DNA of 64,000 nucleotides from Gracilariopsis chorda. Lineage: Eukaryota; Rhodophyta; Florideophyceae; Gracilariales; Gracilariaceae. Location of the stretch: the NCBI GenBank assembly GCA_003194525.1, contig NBIV01000137.1:154830-218829 (forward strand), in the 5' to 3' direction. The position numbers were made by a program, and so were the translations under genes. A model generated the notes under the pieces. It was not told the DNA's origin. It did not search any database and saw nothing but the letters and a program-made list of their open reading frames with translations. Shown in pieces: positions 31,220 to 42,480 of the stretch. Each line of letters starts with the position of its first letter. The stretch's first letter is position 1.

Positions 31220-33049
31220 ATGTCCGCTTTCCGCCCGCTTCTTCTCGCCTTTCTCCTCCTTCCCCTCGCCATAGCTTCCTTCCTTCCCCCACGCACACGG
31301 CGCACGCCCTGTTGCCATGCCATCCCACCAGGTCTCACCTTCGACACCTGCGCTGACGTCCGTGGCTGCGCTGCAGGACGACACTGTCTCACCGCCGACA
31401 CCCTCTTCCCCTGTCCGCTAGGCCGCGTCTGCATCTGTTATCCAGTCCGTATCGAGCCGTGCACCTCCTCCGACCAATGCATCCAGGGTGAACGATGCGC
31501 CGCTCGCCCGTACGACCATCACCCCTTCTGCGTCAGTGAGCACGTCGTCGCGCTTGACCCCTCCTTCAAAGTCGTTGAGTCGTGTTGCTTTACCGACTTT
31601 CCGATATCGCCTCCCGTCGTGGAGAAGCCTCGTCCGGATCGTCCGCCAACCGTTAGCAAGCCTGACAACCCTGATCGCCCGCCTTCTAGAACGCCCACCC
31701 CTACGCCGTCGCCCACGCCGAAACGCGCACTTGTCACCGCCCCGCCGCCTCGCCCCGCTGCCAGTCCGCGCCCGAGTCGCACTTCTCGCCCGAGTAAGAC
31801 GCCGCGTCCGTCGAGGACCTCCACACCCCGTCCGAATCCAACGCCCACTTCACAACCATCTCGAAAGCCTCGTCCATCCCCGTCAAGCTCTCCTCGACCG
31901 CGTCCAACGCCGTCTCGCGAACCTTCCATCACAGCGGTTGCACCGCAGCCTCGTCCCTCGCCAAAGCCGCAGCCGCAGCGAACGAGACCCCCCAAGACAA
32001 GCGGTGGCTTGGCAGGTGATGAATGTCGCCGTCAGGATGATTGTCTCTCGTATCGCAAGTGTATTGATCGACGCACCAAGCTTGAATGTACTACTGCCGA
32101 TTGCGTCTGTGTTGGCTCCCGTGTTTGTGTTTGTAACGACCAATGCACGGATGGTGAATTGTGCTCAGGAGCGCCTGGAAGGGCGTATTGTTTCTCCCCT
32201 CACGTCCTTGAGAAGATTTCTTGGGCGCAGTCTTTGCCTTGTCCATTTGCCAATCCTAACAATGCTACAAACACTCCCAAACCGAAGCCGTCTGGTTCGG
32301 ATGAAGGGCTTACTGGTGCTGTTTGCAACACTGATAGAAATTGTCGCGGAAAGAGAAGATGCGTTGTTGCCGGAGGTGACACTTGCGCTACTGAGGATCT
32401 TTTGTGCAAGGGTCGTCTAGCACCTTGTGTTGGTGCGGAAAGCTGTTACTGCTACCAAGAGGAATCATGCAATTGTTCGAATGATTGTGTTGATGGTGAG
32501 GTGTGTACTACCACCGTGCTGGGTCGCATCTGTATTTCTCCGTTCCTACCGGAGAACGATAACCTGCTGCAGACGATTACTTGTCCCGCGGGCGCTTCTG
32601 CAGATGATCCCATTCTTATTGTCAACCTGGTTGCACCGGAGAACCTCGACGAAACTGAGGGCGATTCAAACAGTTCTGATGATCAGCAAGGCGGAAATGA
32701 AGATGAGGATGATGGGGTTTGTGTTGATGCCCGTGCCTTGAAGCATTTGGCCGCTCACGAACTCGTGTTCCCTACCCACAGGACTGCTCGCGTGCTTTGC
32801 GACCAGAATGGCAGCTGTGCTACACCTGGACATGTTGTGTTGTACAAGGCAACTGCCATGATGATGAAGAGTTATTGTGCGCTTGTTGGATGCACACATC
32901 GCGTCATGAAGGTGAACAGTCCCAAGCTGAAGCGCGCTATTCGAATTCCCACCAATACCGATAACCTGCATTTCACTGCGTTCGCAGCCAGATACCAAAC
33001 AACATTTGAAGAACTCGCCCTCACCGCTATCGTGCACGTAGGACTGTGA
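31220..33049 (+). CDS. Secreted Cys-rich modular protein with Pro/Arg/Ser/Thr-rich hinge
   Basis: The product has 609 residues from ATG 31220. Residues 1-19 (MSAFRPLLLAFLLLPLAIA) are a signal peptide. Module 1 (about 30-110) is Cys-rich. It is followed by a long hinge with repeated PRPS/TPRP units (about 125-265), then two more Cys modules (about 268-335 and 355-450). All three share the order C-x(4-6)-C-x5-C ... CxC ... C-x(2-3)-C-x-x-GE-x-C and end in a Ser/Phe-containing motif before an uncharged strand. An acidic stretch and a His-rich C-terminal part without homology follow. The hinge resembles wall glycoproteins and would be a glycosylation target. I do not recognise the family; an extracellular-matrix or cell-surface role is inferred. 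Confidence 0.7.
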   Translation: MSAFRPLLLAFLLLPLAIASFLPPRTRRTPCCHAIPPGLTFDTCADVRGCAAGRHCLTADTLFPCPLGRVCICYPVRIEPCTSSDQCIQGERCAARPYDHHPFCVSEHVVALDPSFKVVESCCFTDFPISPPVVEKPRPDRPPTVSKPDNPDRPPSRTPTPTPSPTPKRALVTAPPPRPAASPRPSRTSRPSKTPRPSRTSTPRPNPTPTSQPSRKPRPSPSSSPRPRPTPSREPSITAVAPQPRPSPKPQPQRTRPPKTSGGLAGDECRRQDDCLSYRKCIDRRTKLECTTADCVCVGSRVCVCNDQCTDGELCSGAPGRAYCFSPHVLEKISWAQSLPCPFANPNNATNTPKPKPSGSDEGLTGAVCNTDRNCRGKRRCVVAGGDTCATEDLLCKGRLAPCVGAESCYCYQEESCNCSNDCVDGEVCTTTVLGRICISPFLPENDNLLQTITCPAGASADDPILIVNLVAPENLDETEGDSNSSDDQQGGNEDEDDGVCVDARALKHLAAHELVFPTHRTARVLCDQNGSCATPGHVVLYKATAMMMKSYCALVGCTHRVMKVNSPKLKRAIRIPTNTDNLHFTAFAARYQTTFEELALTAIVHVGL

Positions 33050-34186
33050 GCAGCAAGATTCACTTGTATCTATCTCATTGTTGTTGATGTCTTAACGCTA
33101 TTGGAAACCAGATTGTGCTGGTCGTGCTGGCTATCCATAACACTGCCCTGGAGACGATCAGCTACTCATGGTCGTGGATACAAGATTCGAAAGCTTATTA
33201 GCGCTTATCAGCTCACTGTCCTAACAGCGTTCGCAGGTGGTAGGTTAAAGGGAAGGCTAGCTATTGCTAATCCTTTGCCCGTGGTGCCGTATCGCTTTAC
33301 AGTCTCAGGTATCCTTTACCATCTCTGCAGTGCAGCAGAGTGTGCATATGTCTCGCTTCCGATATCGTGTCTCCAACCTCAGGGTAAGACCGCGGGTGTG
33401 CACCATCCGGAGAGCACTGGCACCACACCGCGACAGAGATTCTACGAAGAATTCATCCTTTCGAACAGCAAGGGTAGCTTGAAAGATAGATTGCTTCAGG
33501 TGTAGCGACAATAAAACCTGAATGAGGTTTACTATTCTCCGTGACCACATAAACCAATCAGCAATCTCCCATCGACGACTTGCGCTATAAATCTGTATGA
33601 CCGCAGCCGTCAACACCGCATGCAGATTTTGCTACAATAATAGTTTTCTGCGTAGAACATATGAGAGATAGCTCGGGACGGTTGTTAAATAAACCTATAG
33701 ATGCCACACTTCGCGGACGGACGACATGCATTATAAAAATTGTAACAACGTCATAGAGAAATGGTGCTTTTATTCTTGTTCAAACTACCTCAGGTCTTCA
33801 TTACAAAAAGGCCTGCATGCTGGGACAACGCACGTTTTCTACCCCTTTCGAGAATGCTGGAACCGACACACATGAAAGAAATAGGCCTTCCGAAACTAAG
33901 CTCGCGTTTACGCTGAACCTGAGAAGATCTCATGTGACTGTAGCTTAGCTCGCGCGAGCGATGTGGTTTACCATGCCCAATGAGCCCAGGCCCTAGACAG
34001 TTCTCAGAACGCCAATAAAAAGCGCTTGTCATGGAGAGGAACCTTCGCAGTTTTACATCAAGAGACCCCCTTCGTGCCACTCCAAAACAAGGGTGAGCGA
34101 CGAGCATCAACGGTGTACCTGTGGTATATGAGAGTAATCAATGCTACATGCTCGTGAGACTTTGTATAGAACTTTGGGGAAGTAAA
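33050..34186. other. Intergenic, no supported gene
   Basis: This lies between two convergent genes. Only short frames are seen, and no repeats of note. Confidence 0.5.
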
Positions 34187-36541
34187 TTACCTTCCACTAG
34201 ATTGATATGATGGACTCGGTAATGGTGTCCCTGCGGCTTGCATGGCCTGTTGATGTGCAAGATTGCGTTCCCTTCGTCTCCTTAGCATGTCAGCGTCTTC
34301 ACCGCCGGAGGAATCCGAATCCTCAGAGCTGGATTCATACCCCGAGCTCCCGCTGCCATCCGATTCATCGGAATCCGAGCTAGAATCACTATCATAAAAA
34401 GACTTGTTATTCCCCTTCTGGCTGTCTTCATGTAACACAGGGCTTTTACCCTTTGAAAGCTTTCTCAATGCCGCTGTCACCTTTTCAATCTCACTAAGCA
34501 CTTCTTCGTTTGACATACGGAAGATATCTGAGTTGGGATCATCTTCAGAGCCATTCTTCTTTCTCTTTCTCAAAGCCTGGTTCACATATGCTTCCATATC
34601 CCGCAGTATCTCATTGTCTAGGCTGTCGATATCCAGCTCGATTTCTTCATTGTTGTTAACCTCCATGGAAGAGTTGGCATGTTTGGTGGCTAAAGTAACT
34701 ATCTTGCTCAGCTTGTCCGATGGGAGCTTGCTAACGTTTTGACTTAACCGTACCTTGTCGTCATAAGTCATGGGAACGTGGTACAGAGCCTTCGCCTCCG
34801 CAAGGTACGATGCCCCGCCAGGGGCCGGGGACGCCGGAGAACCCGCTTCGTTGACTGCACGTTGCCTTCGTAAGGCCCGCAGTCTTGTCTCCATATCTTC
34901 GACCGTTATGTGCTTCTTGCCTTCCTTTCTTCCCTCAACAGGTTTGACAACCTTTTTCTTGGCGGCCGAGCCCGCCACGGATCTAGATTTGCCAGCGCTC
35001 TGACCCGCCACCTTCTTCTTGCTACTGCCACCTCTCGATGTGCTATCCCCTGCAACTGCCCCAGATGTGCTACCCTTCGTCTTCTTAGAATCGGCACGTC
35101 TATCGCTTTCCACGGGAGCGGTGCCTGCCTTCTTTCGCTTCTTTGATTTCTTGATAGCCGGCGGAGTCACTTGTTCCAAGGATGGCAAATGAGTCATTCT
35201 GCTTTCGAACTTTTCAAGTAACCGAGTGGCAGACTCGTGGTAGAAATCGCCAACTCTGTTATAGGTTCTGGCGTTCTCAAAAACCAAGCGCATATCGGCT
35301 TCAAAAGCTTTCACGTCGAACACGACTTCCTCGACATCCTTCCGGCCAGGCGTGGTCATGTATTGTCCGGCTTCCAGTTTCCGTCTAACCGTATCCAAAT
35401 CCATTGGCTTCGTAATAATGTCAAAGTAACCCGGCAATTGGTCGATCGGCCACAATTGGTCTATTGGTTTCGAGAAGCCAAACGCGTCCTTGCGGCGAAG
35501 AATCTCTTTGACCATTCGCAAACAGAATACAACTTGTCTGTTCTTCGAGGCGACACCCTTCGGAAAGGTCTGGCCTCCGTCGCCTGGGTGAGAAGAAAGA
35601 AGGACCGAAGGCGTGCGCACTCGGGCAGAACCTCGACTAGCCGCAGCCGATGCCGATTGAGGGGACCTTGTCTTGGTGGCTTTAGCGCTCTGACTTTCTG
35701 TACGCGTAAGGTCAATGTTCTTCGTAGAAGTAGCTTCGTCTACTACGCTGAGATCTATACTGACGACTTTTCCCCTAGCGGAAGCAGAGTTTGGGGCTGG
35801 CATTCCTAAAGATGGGAGAGTGCGCGTTCTACCCTTACGTCTGGCGTCAGGGGCGCCTTGTGCGCCATGTTCCGCACGTGCAGCAGGCGCTGACGGTGAA
35901 GCGTGAGTATGCCCCTGCTCAAGCGGGGGGCTCAATAGATCTTTCTTCCCCCCAAAGCTGTGATCGCGCCGCCTACGTTTGGGAGATAAAGAGCGGGGTC
36001 TTCGGCCATTCACTTGGAGTGGCTCCTTGGCCGAGTCGCGTCTCGCAATTTTAGTAGGGCGGCGGTGCGGTTCATCCGCATTGTGATCAGGGTGAGAGCG
36101 ACGCAATCGACGTGATCTGCCAGCAACAGGCTCGAGCGGCGAATCCTGTTTGGATACGACTCGTGATAAGCGCTGCTGAGAAGTTGCGTTGAGCGAATTT
36201 TTGGTTAGCTTTGGGGTAGTAATTGAGGCTTGCTTTTCTAGAAGACTTCTTTGACGCGTAATCTGATTGAGCCTTCTTAACAGTTCGATGCGTCGGGGGT
36301 CGTCAGGGGTGGGTGCGGTGGAAGCGGAAACAAAAGTGACGGGTTGAGTTGTGGATGATGCGCTGACGATGATGGGTCTGTGAGAGGGTGTGACGCGGCC
36401 GCGACCTGTGGCTCTTCCACGGGTGCGGCCGCTACGTTTTGCAGCAGCCAGGACGAGTGTGAATCTAGAACGCAGGTGATGAGCAGTGAAGGATGTGTTG
36501 AATGGATAGACGGTCGAGTGGTTTAGAGGGGATTTGTGCAG
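34187..36541 (-). CDS. BET-type bromodomain/NET-domain protein (GTE-like)
   Basis: From 36106 down, the frame encodes a 639-residue stretch. Its single bromodomain is at about 195-300 (FGFSKPIDQLWPIDQLPGYFDIITKPMDLDTVRRKL...NARTYN, with the acetyl-lysine-binding Asn). A NET domain lies at about 440-515 (MTYDDKVRLSQNVSKLPSDKLSKIV...ELDIDSLDNEILRDMEAYVNQAL). The tail is Ser/Asp-rich. One bromodomain plus NET is the plant GTE pattern; such proteins read acetylated histones and aid transcription. The codon at 36106 is TTG, not ATG. The frame stays open and protein-like up to about 36541 (for example TPDDPRRIELLRRLNQIT) without an ATG, so the start must be in an upstream exon. Confidence 0.88.
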   Translation of the reverse strand: MHKSPLNHSTVYPFNTSFTAHHLRSRFTLVLAAAKRSGRTRGRATGRGRVTPSHRPIIVSASSTTQPVTFVSASTAPTPDDPRRIELLRRLNQITRQRSLLEKQASITTPKLTKNSLNATSQQRLSRVVSKQDSPLEPVAGRSRRLRRSHPDHNADEPHRRPTKIARRDSAKEPLQVNGRRPRSLSPKRRRRDHSFGGKKDLLSPPLEQGHTHASPSAPAARAEHGAQGAPDARRKGRTRTLPSLGMPAPNSASARGKVVSIDLSVVDEATSTKNIDLTRTESQSAKATKTRSPQSASAAASRGSARVRTPSVLLSSHPGDGGQTFPKGVASKNRQVVFCLRMVKEILRRKDAFGFSKPIDQLWPIDQLPGYFDIITKPMDLDTVRRKLEAGQYMTTPGRKDVEEVVFDVKAFEADMRLVFENARTYNRVGDFYHESATRLLEKFESRMTHLPSLEQVTPPAIKKSKKRKKAGTAPVESDRRADSKKTKGSTSGAVAGDSTSRGGSSKKKVAGQSAGKSRSVAGSAAKKKVVKPVEGRKEGKKHITVEDMETRLRALRRQRAVNEAGSPASPAPGGASYLAEAKALYHVPMTYDDKVRLSQNVSKLPSDKLSKIVTLATKHANSSMEVNNNEEIELDIDSLDNEILRDMEAYVNQALRKRKKNGSEDDPNSDIFRMSNEEVLSEIEKVTAALRKLSKGKSPVLHEDSQKGNNKSFYDSDSSSDSDESDGSGSSGYESSSEDSDSSGGEDADMLRRRRERNLAHQQAMQAAGTPLPSPSYQSSGR

Positions 36542-37690
36542 TCACTGGTGGTAAAGGAACGCATTGAGAAAGAAAATGGTCAGCTGGTTGGAATTATAAA
36601 AGCGCAAACGGGCGTGGGGGAGGGATAAAGATTGTAGAGGGATTTTGATCGCTTGCGAGCTTTACGTTGAGGGGGGGTTGCGGTAAGATGCTGACGTACA
36701 GCTAGAGGGGATGAGGCGGGGTTGTCGGGGCGGGGCAAAAGTGTGATCCGTGGGTGTGGCAGATGATGAAACGTGATGTAAGGCATGCTTCGACTTGAGC
36801 AAAACCGGAACGCAAGTTGGGGGAAGCGGGAGCTCGCAAGCAGAAGGAGCGGGAGGCGAAGGGGGGGTTGCGGAACAAGAGGCAGCACGCGCGAAAGGGG
36901 GTGGTGTACGAGAAACCTACCTGCAGCAAGTGGGGTTCGGAGCGGAAGTTAGGGAGGAAGAGTGAGAAGAGATGGCAAGAACGGCGGACAGCATGCGGGC
37001 GGGAGCGCACAGTGGAAGGTTGAAAAGAGCGTGAGCAACGAGACGGGATTACATAACACAAGCGTTGCGGCGTTGAACAAGGAGCGGGTGCGCCAACTTT
37101 TTCAGTTGGCTCCGAGCTTCTGCAGCTGCCGCGGCTGCCGCGGCTGCTGCGGCTGCTGCGGCTGCTGCGGCTGCTGCGGCTGCTGCTGCACGCGCTTTAC
37201 AGCGCGCTGTGCTGTCGGCCGCGTGGTTCTACAGCGGCGGTGTAACCAGCCCAGATGATCGGAACACGTTGCCACGTTTGCATCGCTGGTGAACATGGCG
37301 CTTTTGCGCAAGCGGTGTTGCACCCAATGCGTCGCGCTCGTTGTGTGGCGTTCCGTTTACCTTCGCGCATGGTAAGCGTCCCGTGGCAGTCGTCTTGCTC
37401 CACGCTTTGGTGTCGCCGCCTTCCATGCGCGAAGCGCTATCACATGGCTCTGCCACCAGCTGCTATGGCATACACATCGACGTTGTTGTTAGCTTCACGC
37501 TTTTGAGCTAACATCAAACTGTCATTTATACACTCGCAATGATCCACCACCATCCGGGCAACAAAAGTCTACAAGCTGCCTGTCTTTCACCGCGCCACAA
37601 CTCCGCACACCCCCTTGGTGCAGTGCCACCATTCAGCGGCTTGTGTCACACACCCATTTCGATGGACTGAATGTCCTTCATACCGCCCCG
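36542..37690. other. Intergenic/5' region with a 9-bp minisatellite
   Basis: This stretch should contain the missing first exon of the bromodomain gene, but I cannot place it. A CGGCTGCTG-type 9-bp repeat lies at about 37128-37190. No other supported gene is seen. Confidence 0.4.
37128..37190. repeat. 9-bp minisatellite (CGGCTGCTG)n
   Basis: About six units of GGCTGCTGC-type repeats are present, the first two with CCG variants. Translated on the minus strand it gives Gln-Gln-Pro repeats, but no complete gene contains it. Confidence 0.7.
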
Positions 37691-39165
37691 TCACAGCCCG
37701 TGATATTCCTTCTCGTACTGCTCATACGACTCCACTTCCACGCTCAAGTACCTCGACGCTTCTCCGTCTCTAGAACCGCTCGATCTGCTCATATCTGAGC
37801 TTCGTCCCTGAGATGATGTTCTACAAGAAGAACCACAGTTCATCATTTCCCTGTACAATCGTTTGCGTCTTCTTTCCTTGTATCGTCTCGCCGCAAACTC
37901 GGCCAGCACCCCCCCAACCAAAAAAGCTAATGCAATCGTAACAAATGTCGCTCCGATTGCAACTAGATTTCGTTTCACCTCGCATTGTGAAACGTACACC
38001 TCTGCCGCTGCCGCTTTAGCACGCGTTCCGTTCATGTTTGTAGTCATGCGAACAACAGAGCCCACATACCTTGACGATCCGATTGAAATCAATTCGATGC
38101 CCTTGATAGCCAGAGGTAGCACCGTCAGCACATCACTTAGAAGCGCGTAGAGAAGCATCTTTGCTGTGCTCACGTCGGCTAACATCGCAATCGGCACTAG
38201 GTTCAGGCATAGAGGGAACAACAGAATCGTCAGACTTGACGGACTTAGAGCCTCTGTACTTTGTTGAGTGTAACTGATTGCCTTGCCAACAGCCCTTTGA
38301 ACCGCGATGTTGTCGTCCAGAAACACTGCCTTGTATACCGCTGGTTCAGCAGTACCGCGATGGCTCACCATGATGGTGGTAGTATCGTTGCGTGTTCGAT
38401 GGTTTGCATCTCTCTCTGCCACTTTCATCAACCCATAACCCCCACCTCGACTCAAGATCTCTACCAGGTAGTGACGCTTGAATTCACCTAGATGCTTCTC
38501 TTTCTTCTCGTTTGTAATGCCTACGTTCAGATACCACACCTTGTCCAGACGATATGCTCCTAGAACATTCACCCTGCACTTCTCGGTTGTAGTTACGTGT
38601 GGAAAGTCAAGAATGGCATCCGCGTGTGTGAAATTTGTGTTCGCCTCCCTAGCAATTTCCTCAGCATGATCGTAGATATGCCTGTTGAACTTTCTCACCA
38701 CGTCGTGCAAATCACTTTCTCTCTTGCCCTCCGGAACCAAGTCGGTGAGACATAACGTGGTTGGTGCCACCTCGAACCTCAGTTCCACTTGATCAACAGC
38801 GGCATTTTTCCAAACTTGATCGTCGGCATTGCAGACGGCCACTAAGGGATCACTACTGCGTCGTCGCGACACCAGTCTGTTGGTTTGCTCTTTGAGAATA
38901 CTTTTTTCCACGGATTCAATCATGTCCAAAGCACGGTCGGAGTTTTCCACAAATCCATCAACGGCCTTGAGCACCTTGTTCATGGGTGCCTGATTTGAAT
39001 GGTAAAAGTAGCGATACTTGTACCATTTCACGGGGAAGGGGAGGGACGGGCGGATGGCGTCGGACTGGAACCTGGGCTAGGGGTGGGTGTACCGCAGTTA
39101 TGCGCCACACAGCATTGCGCTGCAAGCAAAACGAGGCAGAGGCGGGTGATGCGACGGCGAAACAT
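37691..39165 (-). CDS. Multi-spanning membrane protein, paralogue 1 (frame break near the 5' end)
   Basis: A 446-codon frame (37691-39031) encodes a mostly extracellular N-terminal half and a C-terminal membrane block: LTILLFPLCLNLVPIAMLA, LLYALLSDVLTVLPLAIKGIELISIG and VAIGATFVTIALAFLVGGVLAEF. A basic cytosolic tail (RRYKERRRKRLYREMM) and Ser-rich end follow. That frame has no ATG near its start. In another frame an ATG at 39165 begins a signal peptide (MFRRRITRLCLVLLAAQCCVA) and a Thr/Pro/Ser stretch that runs up to it. One base change in the C-rich run near 39035 would link them. The same layout and length (about 490) occur in paralogue 2 at 49.5 kb. The family is unrecognised. Confidence 0.7.
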
Positions 39166-39372
39166 CAGCACGGCAAGGGGTGGGGTACCGCTATTTCATG
39201 TGGGTTGAGAGGAACGGGAGAAAAAGCGTGGCGGTACGATTGCTCGTCGCTTAACGTTGCGCTCGCGAAGATGTTGGAATGGTAAACAGTGCTGCAAGAT
39301 GGGCAATCAATGCTTCAGTATGAACGCGCGTGCAGTCTCACCGAGCCAAAGTTAGCCGTATGTACGAAGCGC

Positions 39373-39387
39373 GGGGGGGGGGGGGGG
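39373..39387. repeat. G homopolymer, 15 bases
   Basis: An uninterrupted run of 15 G. Its length in the real genome is uncertain because such runs are prone to sequencing error. Confidence 0.8.
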
Positions 39388-40985
39388 TCGGGAGCACGCA
39401 TGAACCATGCCCTCATCTGTGTCGCCTCACGCGCCAAGCCCTAACCGAAGCTATCTGTGCTTGACTGATGCAAGCGCGCAGTTCTCCTGTGCACCTTGTT
39501 GCCACCTGACTGTATAACTGTAATGGGGAAGTGGGCCCTTCCGGTTTGCTAACCTTTCGGAGCACGCTGCAAAGGGCTCACGCTATTGTTATTCACGAAG
39601 AGGTTGCGGTCCATCCTCACAAGATTTGATCGCAAGACCAAACCTAACCCTTGATACGAGAGGGAGCGTAGTTCACTTGGCAAAGAGACTCGAGTAGATT
39701 TACAAGGGACGCATGACGGAAAGCGAGCTTCTGAACATCAACTTTCAGAGCGCGGGAGATATAGCAGAATAATTTGCTTCGAGCGAAACAGCATGGCAGG
39801 ATGGCGTGAGCGCCATTGCCAGCGGGAAAGTACACAGAAGCATTCACGCCGCATAGATGCCCACAGTTTCGCGACAGTTCGTACGTCAATGCTTCAGCGC
39901 GGACCCAAACTCTGTCAAAGCATCGTTGTGCCATGCGTCGTCAGGCGATCCGTAAAATGCATGCCCTCCCTACAGTATGATGAACACCATAAACCCCCTC
40001 ACTGATCTGCAACGCGAACGGCTTCTGGTACAACATTAAGCCCAGGCGCAGAGATGATGTTGTGCTGCACTCGTTTGAGATCACTTCCCGAGTTGGCCCA
40101 CGTAGAACATTAATTAAAGCTACTGAATGTTAAGCGGGTTAGCCTTCCGCTACCCGAAGCAGATACGCTATTAAGCCAGTACCATGTATGAAACCTGTTC
40201 CGACAGCGCGCTTGTGCAGTCAGTGCTACAAGCATGCAAGCTGCAAGCAAACCAGATGAAACCAGAACATTGCAATGTTGCCGGAGAAACACGATGAAAT
40301 GCTAACCTTGTCAACGCGCAAAGAAGCAAACGATGGCAAGGCGCTTCGCACAAAGTATCAATCTTTGTTGTTTTGCACTCGTGGGCTACAATTGCTCGCA
40401 TTTCGGCGTCTTGGTCTGGAAATTCCTGTTTCCGCAACGACCGAAGAAACTCCTGCCAACTATTGTCCACTTGTATTCTTTGCTATCATTCTGCTCTGGT
40501 CTCCCTGCTTCAATTTATCATATGTACGTAAATGAATGGATCACCTCTTACTAAATAAGGTACTGCCTGTACCGTTGGTACTCAAAGATAGTTCAAAAGA
40601 TCAACGAGTTCTAAAAAATGACTATGCAAACAGAGAGTCAGAACCACCACAACCAGGCATACAGAATAGAACATTTATTCCACATTGCAAGTGCGGAATG
40701 AAGCGTGATGCTCCCCCTCCATGATTGGCTGGCTTTTGTCAATTGACAACTGGTTTGGTGAGAACGACGACAGTAACCGTTCTTCGTTCGTGCCATATCC
40801 TACATGGGGCGTCAGAACTGGCGAAGCTCATCAGAAGTTGTCTCCTACATCAAATCACTCGCGACAGACAAGTGTTGCATCGAGAATTCAAAGGGGAGGA
40901 GCAACCGATCCCATGCAGAGGCCGACCCCTAAACAGAACGAAGCCCTCAGTAAACGCAACTTTCCTGCTGACACGAATCTCATAA

Positions 40986-41200
40986 TGTGTGTGTGTGGGT
41001 ACGGGCACGTGCCTCTAATTCCAAGGCAACGGGATTCGCTTTCTACAAGTAGAATGCTAATCATCTACCGGCGTAACTTTAGTGTTTTAAAGCCTTTTTT
41101 CGGAAGGTCGGCACACCTCGACGGGCGGAAGTGCATGTGCCCTGAGCGGGACTCGCTAGTACCTTGCAGTGGTCCCTCACCACAACGGTGTCCAGTGCAC
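40986..41200 (+). repeat. Dispersed repeat R3, copy B
   Basis: It starts with a GT-rich run and GGGCACGTGCCTCTAATTCC, and continues through CGGAAGGTCGGCACACCTCG to CCTTGCAGTGGTCCCTCACC. It aligns with copy C (46.33-46.59 kb) over its whole length apart from an extra 60-odd bases in C, and with copy A in its central block. Confidence 0.7.
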
Positions 41201-41467
41201 AGCGATTTAGCATCGTGATTCCAGATGGGCTACGACAACTTTGACGCCCCTGGTGGGACAGGCTGCTTGATTATCTAGAGAGGGAGGGAGGGATGCTTAG
41301 GTCCATCTGTAGACGTTCACACTGTTACGCCCAGCTTCAGGACAATACACCATAAGGGGTCTGGCTGGAGGTTGTGACCGAAACCAACCGTCACAAGGAC
41401 TTCACTGTTTTTGATCCGGTGCGCTATAGTTCAGAAAGACAGAAGCTGAAAAGCATCGAACTCCCTG

Positions 41468-41495
41468 TCACTGTCCCTGGAGACAGGGACAGTGA
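41468..41495. repeat. Perfect 12-bp hairpin with GAGA loop
   Basis: TCACTGTCCCTG (41468-41479), loop GAGA, and the exact complement (41484-41495). GAGA is a GNRA-type tetraloop, so an RNA form would be stable. No gene is next to it. Confidence 0.65.
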
Positions 41496-41806
41496 GAACG
41501 CAGGAAGGCCGAAAACGTAACGGCATCCCTCGCTGCCTGACGAAGAGTTAGCGAAGTAGACGTGCCCTCTCTCCTATTCTTTACCCCGTAGATCCGAGCG
41601 ATCCACTTTGCAAACCGAAGGGCTCTGAACGACTGCCGTAGATCCCAAGAGCTCGTATATCGTTCTTTTTATTTCAGTAGCGGACGAGAGACCCTGTCGG
41701 TTGCTATGGAAAATGGAACCTTTATTGGTTTCGGACGTAACACCAGCCTGGATTGGTGAGTATGTAAACAACGCTTTGACGGATGCCGTAAGAAAGGCAG
41801 GGGTGG

Positions 41807-42100
41807 AACGCAATCGATTGGATTGTAATCGATTGCGTTGCGTCGTGCGCACCCCTCAGCCCCTCAGATTGGTGTCGATTGCAATTGAGGTGCTATCGTA
41901 TATCTGCTTGCACTTTGATGCATATTCACATTGTGCAAAAGCAAAACAACAAGAAAAAGACTAAACCAAAACGTTGGATTGCTTTGGATTGCGTTTTGAA
42001 ATCTAAGATTGCAATTAGATTACGAATGAAAAATGGGATGCAATCTGATGGGAGATTGCCGTGAAAGATTGCAATCCGCTCCCCCTGAGATTGGTTCCAT
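41807..42100. repeat. 13-bp hairpin and GATTG/CAATC-rich patch
   Basis: AACGCAATCGATT (41807-41819) and its complement (41827-41839) enclose 7 nt. For the next 260 bp the pentamers GATTG and CAATC recur about a dozen times without a fixed period, often as GATTGCAATC-like palindromes. Confidence 0.55.
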
Positions 42101-42189
42101 CGCTGAAAAGAGGAGAGTCATCACAAGGGGAGCACGCAATTGTTTTTCTTCTCTTTCCTTGCTTCTTTTCTCCACAACCATTCGGACTG

Positions 42190-42480
42190 TTCTTTTTCTT
42201 CTTCTTCTTTATTGTGTATTCAACATGTCTGATTACGACCTTTTGATAGAGGTCTTCTTGTGAGAAAAAGGCTTCCCTCCCAAGAAATGCTAACAACTTT
42301 TGTGGCCACTGGTGAATTATCTCGGCCAAGGTGTTACCTGTTCGCTCAGCTGGGGCAGGAATCTCTCGTCTCCTAGATTCCGTTCGCTTGGCACAGCGAA
42401 GCACAAAGTGCTCTGTAGTGTTTGTAGCACGTGTGTTGCAGTCGCAATGTGACGTTTTCCTTCCATACAGGTTGTCCGGA
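42190..42480 (-). mobile_element. LINE 3' fragment, copy D
   Basis: The minus strand shows the same terminal block as copy A (FVLRCAKRTESRRRE...WPQKLLAFLGREAFFS), then AATAAA (42209-42214) and a (GAA)n tail. The protein block shifts frame near 42400. It stops matching near 42480, so only about 290 bp remain. Confidence 0.72.

Noticed and set aside
31488-32420. 310-codon frame within the secreted-protein gene
   Set aside because: Shadow frame of a Pro/Arg/Ser-rich coding repeat; the other frame has a signal peptide and ordered Cys modules.
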